Below, in pieces: positions 39,504-43,603 of a stretch of 43,603 bases of DNA. A program made the translations under genes and the position numbers. The stretch is from JBDRKN01 sp043813955 (GTDB lineage Bacteria; Patescibacteriota; Patescibacteriia; Patescibacteriales; Patescibacteriaceae), in the NCBI GenBank assembly GCA_043813955.1, contig JBDRKN010000019.1, forward strand, positions 1 through 43,603. The letters are read 5' to 3'. The notes under the pieces were generated by a model that searched no databases, had not been told where the DNA came from, and worked only from the letters and a program-made list of their open reading frames with translations. Numbering within the stretch: the stretch's first letter is position 1; every line of letters begins with the position of its first letter.

Positions 39504-41894
39504 ATGGATAAATATAATCACAAAGAAATTGAGCCAAAATGGCAGGAAAGATGGATGGAAAATAAATTGTATGAAACATCTGAGAGCCAGGACAAGAAAA
39601 AATACTATGTCCTAGATATGTTCCCTTATCCTTCTGGCACAGGACTGCATGTAGGGCATCCAAAGGGATATATTGCTACTGATATTTTAGCCAGATACAA
39701 AATGCTCAAAGGCTTTAATGTTTTGCATCCAATGGGATGGGATGCTTTTGGCTTGCCAGCAGAAAATTATGCTATTGAGAATAAGGTTCATCCTAAAAAG
39801 GCAGTAGAGAAAAACATTGTTGTTTACAAGAAACAGATGCAAATGCTCGGATTTGCATATGACTGGACGCGTGAAATCAATACCACTGATCCTGATTATT
39901 ACAAATGGACTCAATGGGCTTTTATACAAATGTTTAAAAAAGGATTGGTCTATCAATCAAGCGAACCTATTAACTGGTGTCCAAGCTGCAAGACAGGATT
40001 AGCTAATGAAGACGTGGAAGACGGCAAGTGCGAGCGTTGCGGAACAGATATTGAGAAAAAACCATTGTTGCAGTGGGTAATTAAGATTACTGACTATGCT
40101 GAACGATTGCTCAATGATCTTAATAAATTGAAGTGGGAAGAGCCGATTAAGGAAATGCAGAGAAATTGGATTAGCAGATCAGAGGGAGCTGAAGTAGTTT
40201 TTAAAATAAAAGGAGGCAGTGATTTAAAAGTTTTTACAACAAGGCCTGATACTTTATTTGGATGCACTTATATGGTTCTATGCCCAGAGCATGAACTTTT
40301 AAATAAGCTTAAGATTGATGACAAAGTTAAGCAATACATTAAAGAAGCTAAGAATAAATCTGATTTAGAAAGGGCGGATTTGAACAAAGACAAGACAGGA
40401 ATAAAATTAGAAGGCATTTTTGCTATTAACCCTGTTAATAATGAAGAGATTCCAATTTTTGTAGCTGATTATGTATTAGCTGGATATGGAACAGGCGCTA
40501 TTATGGCAGTGCCTGCCCATGATGAGCGCGATTTTGCCTTTGCTAAAAAATATAATCTTAAGATTGTAGAAGTTGTAAGAGCTCCGAATCAAGATAATGA
40601 TGAATGCTATTCTGGACATGGACTGGCTATTAATTCAGATTTTCTCAATGGAATGGAGACAGACAAGGCAAAAAAGCATATTATAAGCTGGCTTATGGAC
40701 AAGGGGATTGGAAAGATGGCTGTTAATTACAAATTAAAAGACTGGGTATTTTCCAGGCAGAGATATTGGGGAGAGCCAATTCCTCTGATACATTGTGATA
40801 AGTGCGGAGTTGTCCCTGTTTTAGAGCAAGATCTTCCCTTGACTTTGCCAGATGTAGAAAGTTATGAGCCAAGCGGGACAGGCGAATCTCCATTAGCTAA
40901 GATAGAAGACTGGGTTAATACCATTTGTCCAAAATGCAAAGGCCCTGCTAAGCGCGAGACTAATACAATGCCTCAGTGGGCTGGCTCTTGCTGGTATTAT
41001 TTAAGATATATTGATCCAGAAAATGATAAATTTTTGGTGGATAAGGAAAAGGAAAAATATTGGTCTCCTGTTGATTTTTATGTTGGAGGAGCAGAACATG
41101 CTACCAGGCATTTAATTTATGCCAGATTTTGGCATAAGTTTTTGTATGATATTGGAGCTGTTAATTATGATGAGCCGTTTGTTAAGCTGCGCCATGTTGG
41201 CTTGATTTTAGCTCAAGACGGGCGCAAAATGAGCAAGAGATGGGATAATGTTATTAATCCGGATCATATTGTTGAAGAATTTGGAGCTGATGCCATGCGC
41301 GTTTATGAAATGTTCATGGGGCCGTTTGATCAGGCTATTGCCTGGAATACAGACGGGCTTAAGGGGGCTAGAAAATTTTTAGATAAGGCTTGGCAGCTGC
41401 AGGACAAGGTTAAAGAAGGCTATAGGGATAGTGATAAGGTATTAAATTTAGTTCATAAAACTGTTAAAAAAGTCGGTCAAGACATTGAAGAATTTAAATT
41501 TAATACAGCTGTAAGCTCTATGATGATTTTAGTCAATTTATTGTCTGAGCAAGATTTAATTAGTATTGATAGCTATAGGTTGCTTTTGATGATTTTAAGC
41601 CCATTTGCCCCGCATTTATCAGAGGAGATGTGGAACAAGATTGGTGAAAGAAAAAGTATTTTTAAGCAAGCCTGGCCAGAATATAGCCAAGAATTAATCA
41701 AGGACGCAGAGATTATGCTGGTCGTTCAGGTTAATGGCAAGGTGCGCGATAATATCATGGTTGCATCTGATATTTCTCAAGACAAAGCTAAGGAACTGGC
41801 TTTAGCCAGCAACAAAGTAAAGAAGTGGGTTAATGAAAAAGATGTTAAAATAATTTTTGTTCCAGGCAAATTAATTAATTTTGTTATTAAATAG
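39504..41894 (+). CDS. leuS: Leucyl-tRNA synthetase
   Basis: Class I synthetase charging tRNA-Leu. The HIGH motif is in YPSGTGLHVGHPKGYIATD, and the KMSKS motif is KMSKR in AQDGRKMSKRWDNVI. The CP1 editing domain is present (FTTRPDTLFG, GYGTGAIMAVPAHDERD), so misacylated products can be hydrolysed. Zn-type Cys pairs occur in CPSCKTGLANEDVEDGKCERC and CPKC. At 796 aa it is a compact bacterial form. It is in an operon with xth, and the MFS gene begins just after its TAG. Confidence 0.97.
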   Translation: MDKYNHKEIEPKWQERWMENKLYETSESQDKKKYYVLDMFPYPSGTGLHVGHPKGYIATDILARYKMLKGFNVLHPMGWDAFGLPAENYAIENKVHPKKAVEKNIVVYKKQMQMLGFAYDWTREINTTDPDYYKWTQWAFIQMFKKGLVYQSSEPINWCPSCKTGLANEDVEDGKCERCGTDIEKKPLLQWVIKITDYAERLLNDLNKLKWEEPIKEMQRNWISRSEGAEVVFKIKGGSDLKVFTTRPDTLFGCTYMVLCPEHELLNKLKIDDKVKQYIKEAKNKSDLERADLNKDKTGIKLEGIFAINPVNNEEIPIFVADYVLAGYGTGAIMAVPAHDERDFAFAKKYNLKIVEVVRAPNQDNDECYSGHGLAINSDFLNGMETDKAKKHIISWLMDKGIGKMAVNYKLKDWVFSRQRYWGEPIPLIHCDKCGVVPVLEQDLPLTLPDVESYEPSGTGESPLAKIEDWVNTICPKCKGPAKRETNTMPQWAGSCWYYLRYIDPENDKFLVDKEKEKYWSPVDFYVGGAEHATRHLIYARFWHKFLYDIGAVNYDEPFVKLRHVGLILAQDGRKMSKRWDNVINPDHIVEEFGADAMRVYEMFMGPFDQAIAWNTDGLKGARKFLDKAWQLQDKVKEGYRDSDKVLNLVHKTVKKVGQDIEEFKFNTAVSSMMILVNLLSEQDLISIDSYRLLLMILSPFAPHLSEEMWNKIGERKSIFKQAWPEYSQELIKDAEIMLVVQVNGKVRDNIMVASDISQDKAKELALASNKVKKWVNEKDVKIIFVPGKLINFVIK

Positions 41895-41895
41895 A

Positions 41896-43119
41896 ATGTT
41901 ATTTCATTATTTTAAGGGAAAAATTTCCCGCGGCTTTATTGCAACTTATTCTGCCAGGATGGTTATCCAGGCTGCTGGCGCATTAGTAGGTTTATTCCTG
42001 CCTATTTTTTTATATAATTTTTTTAATTTTAATCTGCAGTATGTGCTGTGGTATTATTTGATAGGCCACTTTATTTATGCCACTATCGTGGCTTGTGGCT
42101 GCAAGTTTTTAAACAAAATCGGCTTGCGCCGCTCTATTATTATCAGCGTATTCTGGGGCGCTCTCTTTTACTTCTGCTTTTATCTCATGAGCAATGAGAA
42201 TTTAAGCTGGTCTGTTAATGGCAAGTATATGCTTGGCTTGCTTTTAGCCTCTATCCTTTTTCTAACCCTTCTGCGCTCAATGTACTGGGTTCCTTTGCAC
42301 ACTAACTTGGCCAAGTTTACCAACAAGAGCAACAGAGCCAAGCAATTAAGCCTAATGAGCGCCACAGCTATTGTGCTTAGCACTTTTATGCCATTGCTAG
42401 CTGGATGGATTTTAATAACGCATGGCTTTAATGTTTTGTTTTTAATAACTATTATTATTTATCTATTAAGCCTTATACCTTTAATCACATCGCCGCGCAC
42501 CAATGAAAAATTTTCCTGGACATATATGCAGACATGGAAGGAACTGTTGTCTAAAAAGCGCCGTCGTGTTGTTATGGCATATTTTGGAGACGGAGCTGAA
42601 ACAGCTGTCGGCGCTGTGATCTGGCCGATTTTTATCTGGCAATTATTAAAAGGCAATTATTTCCAGGTTGGCGTTATCTCGGCTTTGATTGTCGTAGTGA
42701 CTGTCTTGCTCCAGCTTGCTATAGGGAAATTTACTGATTTAAGCAACAAGAGCAAGATATTAAAATTTTCCTCTGTTTTTTATGCCCTTGGCTGGGTTGT
42801 TAAAATATTCATCTTCACTGCTTTTCAGATTTTTGTCGTTTCTGCCTACCATGGCTTGATGAAATTATTTACGCGCACTGTTTTTGATACAATGTATTAT
42901 CAGGATTCAGCTGATCAGGGGCATTATGTTGATGAATACACTGTAATTCATGAGATGGCTATTCAGTATGGCAAGACATTAATGCTGCTCTTTATTTCTA
43001 TCTTAGTCATGTTCTTTGGCATGCAATGGTCATTTATTCTAGCTGCCATAGCTTCCTTGCTTTTGAATTTTCTTTCCAAAGACGAGGAGCTGCAGCAAAT
43101 TAAAAAAAGAGTTTCATAA
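41896..43119 (+). CDS. MFS-type transporter, 407 aa
   Basis: Polytopic membrane protein with about 11-12 hydrophobic segments, among them AAGALVGLFLPIFLYNFF, YMLGLLLASILFLTLL, IVLSTFMPLLAGWILI, LFLITIIIYLLSLIPLI, VGVISALIVVVTVLLQLAIG and MLLFISILVMFFGMQWSFIL, arranged in two halves around a basic cytoplasmic loop (KELLSKKRRRVVM). The loop between helices 2 and 3, CKFLNKIGLRRSI, matches the MFS signature position. Substrate unknown. The ATG at 41896, one base after the leuS stop, is preferred over a TTG at 41881 inside leuS. Confidence 0.82.
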   Translation: MLFHYFKGKISRGFIATYSARMVIQAAGALVGLFLPIFLYNFFNFNLQYVLWYYLIGHFIYATIVACGCKFLNKIGLRRSIIISVFWGALFYFCFYLMSNENLSWSVNGKYMLGLLLASILFLTLLRSMYWVPLHTNLAKFTNKSNRAKQLSLMSATAIVLSTFMPLLAGWILITHGFNVLFLITIIIYLLSLIPLITSPRTNEKFSWTYMQTWKELLSKKRRRVVMAYFGDGAETAVGAVIWPIFIWQLLKGNYFQVGVISALIVVVTVLLQLAIGKFTDLSNKSKILKFSSVFYALGWVVKIFIFTAFQIFVVSAYHGLMKLFTRTVFDTMYYQDSADQGHYVDEYTVIHEMAIQYGKTLMLLFISILVMFFGMQWSFILAAIASLLLNFLSKDEELQQIKKRVS

Positions 43120-43121
43120 TT

Positions 43122-43603
43122 ATGCTTAAACAAACTCAACAGCTCTGCCGTATTCACAACATTAAGCCAAGCCGCTCAAAGGGGCAGAATTTTTTAATCA
43201 ACCCTGATATTTATCAACAGCTTGTAAAATTAGCAGCTGTGGATAAGTCTGACGTTATTTTAGAAGTCGGTCCTGGCCTTGGCTTCTTAACTGTTGAGCT
43301 GGCAGATAAGGCTAAGCAGGTGATTGCTGTTGAGCTTGATGACAAGCTGGCCAAGATTCTTAAATCCCAGCTGTCCATACAGAAATATAATAATATTAGA
43401 ATAGTTAATGCTGATATTTTAGACTGGCCATATTTAGATAATATGCCCAAGGACAAGTACAAGATCGTAGCCAATCTGCCATATAATATTACTTCAATAT
43501 TCTTGCGCAAGTTTTTAGAATCAGAGCATAAGCCAGAGAGCATGGTTTTGATGCTGCAAAAGGAAGTTGCTGAAAGAATTGTCGCCAAGCCTGGCAAGAT
43601 GAG
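43122..43603 (+). CDS. rsmA: 16S rRNA dimethyladenosine transferase, N-terminal part (3' truncated by window)
   Basis: KsgA/RsmA dimethylates two adjacent adenosines in the terminal helix of 16S rRNA. The visible 160 residues show the family start KPSRSKGQNFLINPDIYQQL, the SAM-binding EVGPGLGFLTVELAD, VIAVELDDKL and the catalytic motif IVANLPYNITS. It starts 2 bp after the MFS gene stop and runs off the end of the window. Part of the xth-leuS-MFS-rsmA same-strand run. Confidence 0.95.
   Translation, partial: MLKQTQQLCRIHNIKPSRSKGQNFLINPDIYQQLVKLAAVDKSDVILEVGPGLGFLTVELADKAKQVIAVELDDKLAKILKSQLSIQKYNNIRIVNADILDWPYLDNMPKDKYKIVANLPYNITSIFLRKFLESEHKPESMVLMLQKEVAERIVAKPGKM

Noticed and set aside
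41881..41895. TTG start of the MFS gene inside leuS
   Set aside because: An ATG one base after the leuS stop gives a normal MFS N-terminus; the five extra residues add nothing.

Overview
This AT-rich window is very probably a chromosomal segment of a Patescibacteria (Candidate Phyla Radiation) bacterium, most like the Parcubacteria-type lineages. The reasons are the gene set (DUF5671 and DUF3160 membrane proteins, VirB2/pilin-like two-helix membrane proteins, Fibrobacter-type paralogous domains, a stripped-down core set), short intergenic gaps, a scarcity of Shine-Dalgarno sites in front of core genes, and an intein in an essential gene. UGA is used as a normal stop (for example scpA and the 45-aa gene before xth), so the UGA=Gly code of Gracilibacteria/Absconditabacteria does not apply. 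The lineage call is inference; no rRNA gene is present.

Layout. 1-3 kb: 3' end of dnaE, tyrS and a small unknown gene, closed by a bidirectional terminator. 3.0-6.7 kb: gyrB on the minus strand, carrying a 539-residue LAGLIDADG intein inside the ATPase N-box. 6.8-10.2 kb: two membrane-anchored surface proteins, the first a DUF3160 type. 10.2-11.2 kb: a worn toxin-antitoxin patch, with a hicB-hicA pair whose hicA has no usable start codon and, on the other strand, a hicB broken by a run of eleven A. 11.2-14 kb: a structured leader and NYN-domain RNase, rodA, and ribosomal protein bL25. 14-15.9 kb: a repeat-built surface protein whose C-terminus has the hallmarks of a diversity-generating retroelement (DGR) variable region. 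16-17.2 kb: a DUF5671 membrane protein and a small coiled-coil protein. 17.3-21.1 kb: scpA-scpB-D,D-carboxypeptidase-tpiA, a TPR protein and tRNA-Thr. 21.1-23.3 kb (minus): prsA, a small membrane protein, a RelE-type toxin remnant, hicA/hicB and tRNA-Gln. 23.4-28.1 kb: an HtrA protease, a GldA/GldF/GldG-type ABC exporter and a small membrane protein. 28.2-29.2 kb: a PfkB sugar kinase. 29.2-35.8 kb: a giant cell-surface subtilisin and a second cysteine-rich surface protein. 35.8-38.5 kb (minus): two VirB2/pilin-like proteins, one fused to an NlpC/P60 peptidase, plus a DsbA-like thiol oxidoreductase. 38.6-43.6 kb: a 45-aa basic protein, xth, leuS, an MFS transporter and the 5' end of rsmA.

How the parts fit together. 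The housekeeping genes cover replication/topology (dnaE, gyrB, scpAB), translation (tyrS, leuS, bL25, rsmA, two tRNAs), cell wall (rodA, D,D-carboxypeptidase), central metabolism (tpiA, prsA, sugar kinase) and repair (xth). Between them sits a large extracytoplasmic investment: cysteine-rich surface proteins, a disulphide-forming enzyme, a wall-cutting membrane protein, an ABC exporter and a periplasmic protease. This suits an epibiotic cell that interacts with a host surface.

The most notable observation is the putative DGR target protein at 13986-15932. No reverse transcriptase or template repeat is visible here, so they would have to lie elsewhere in the genome.
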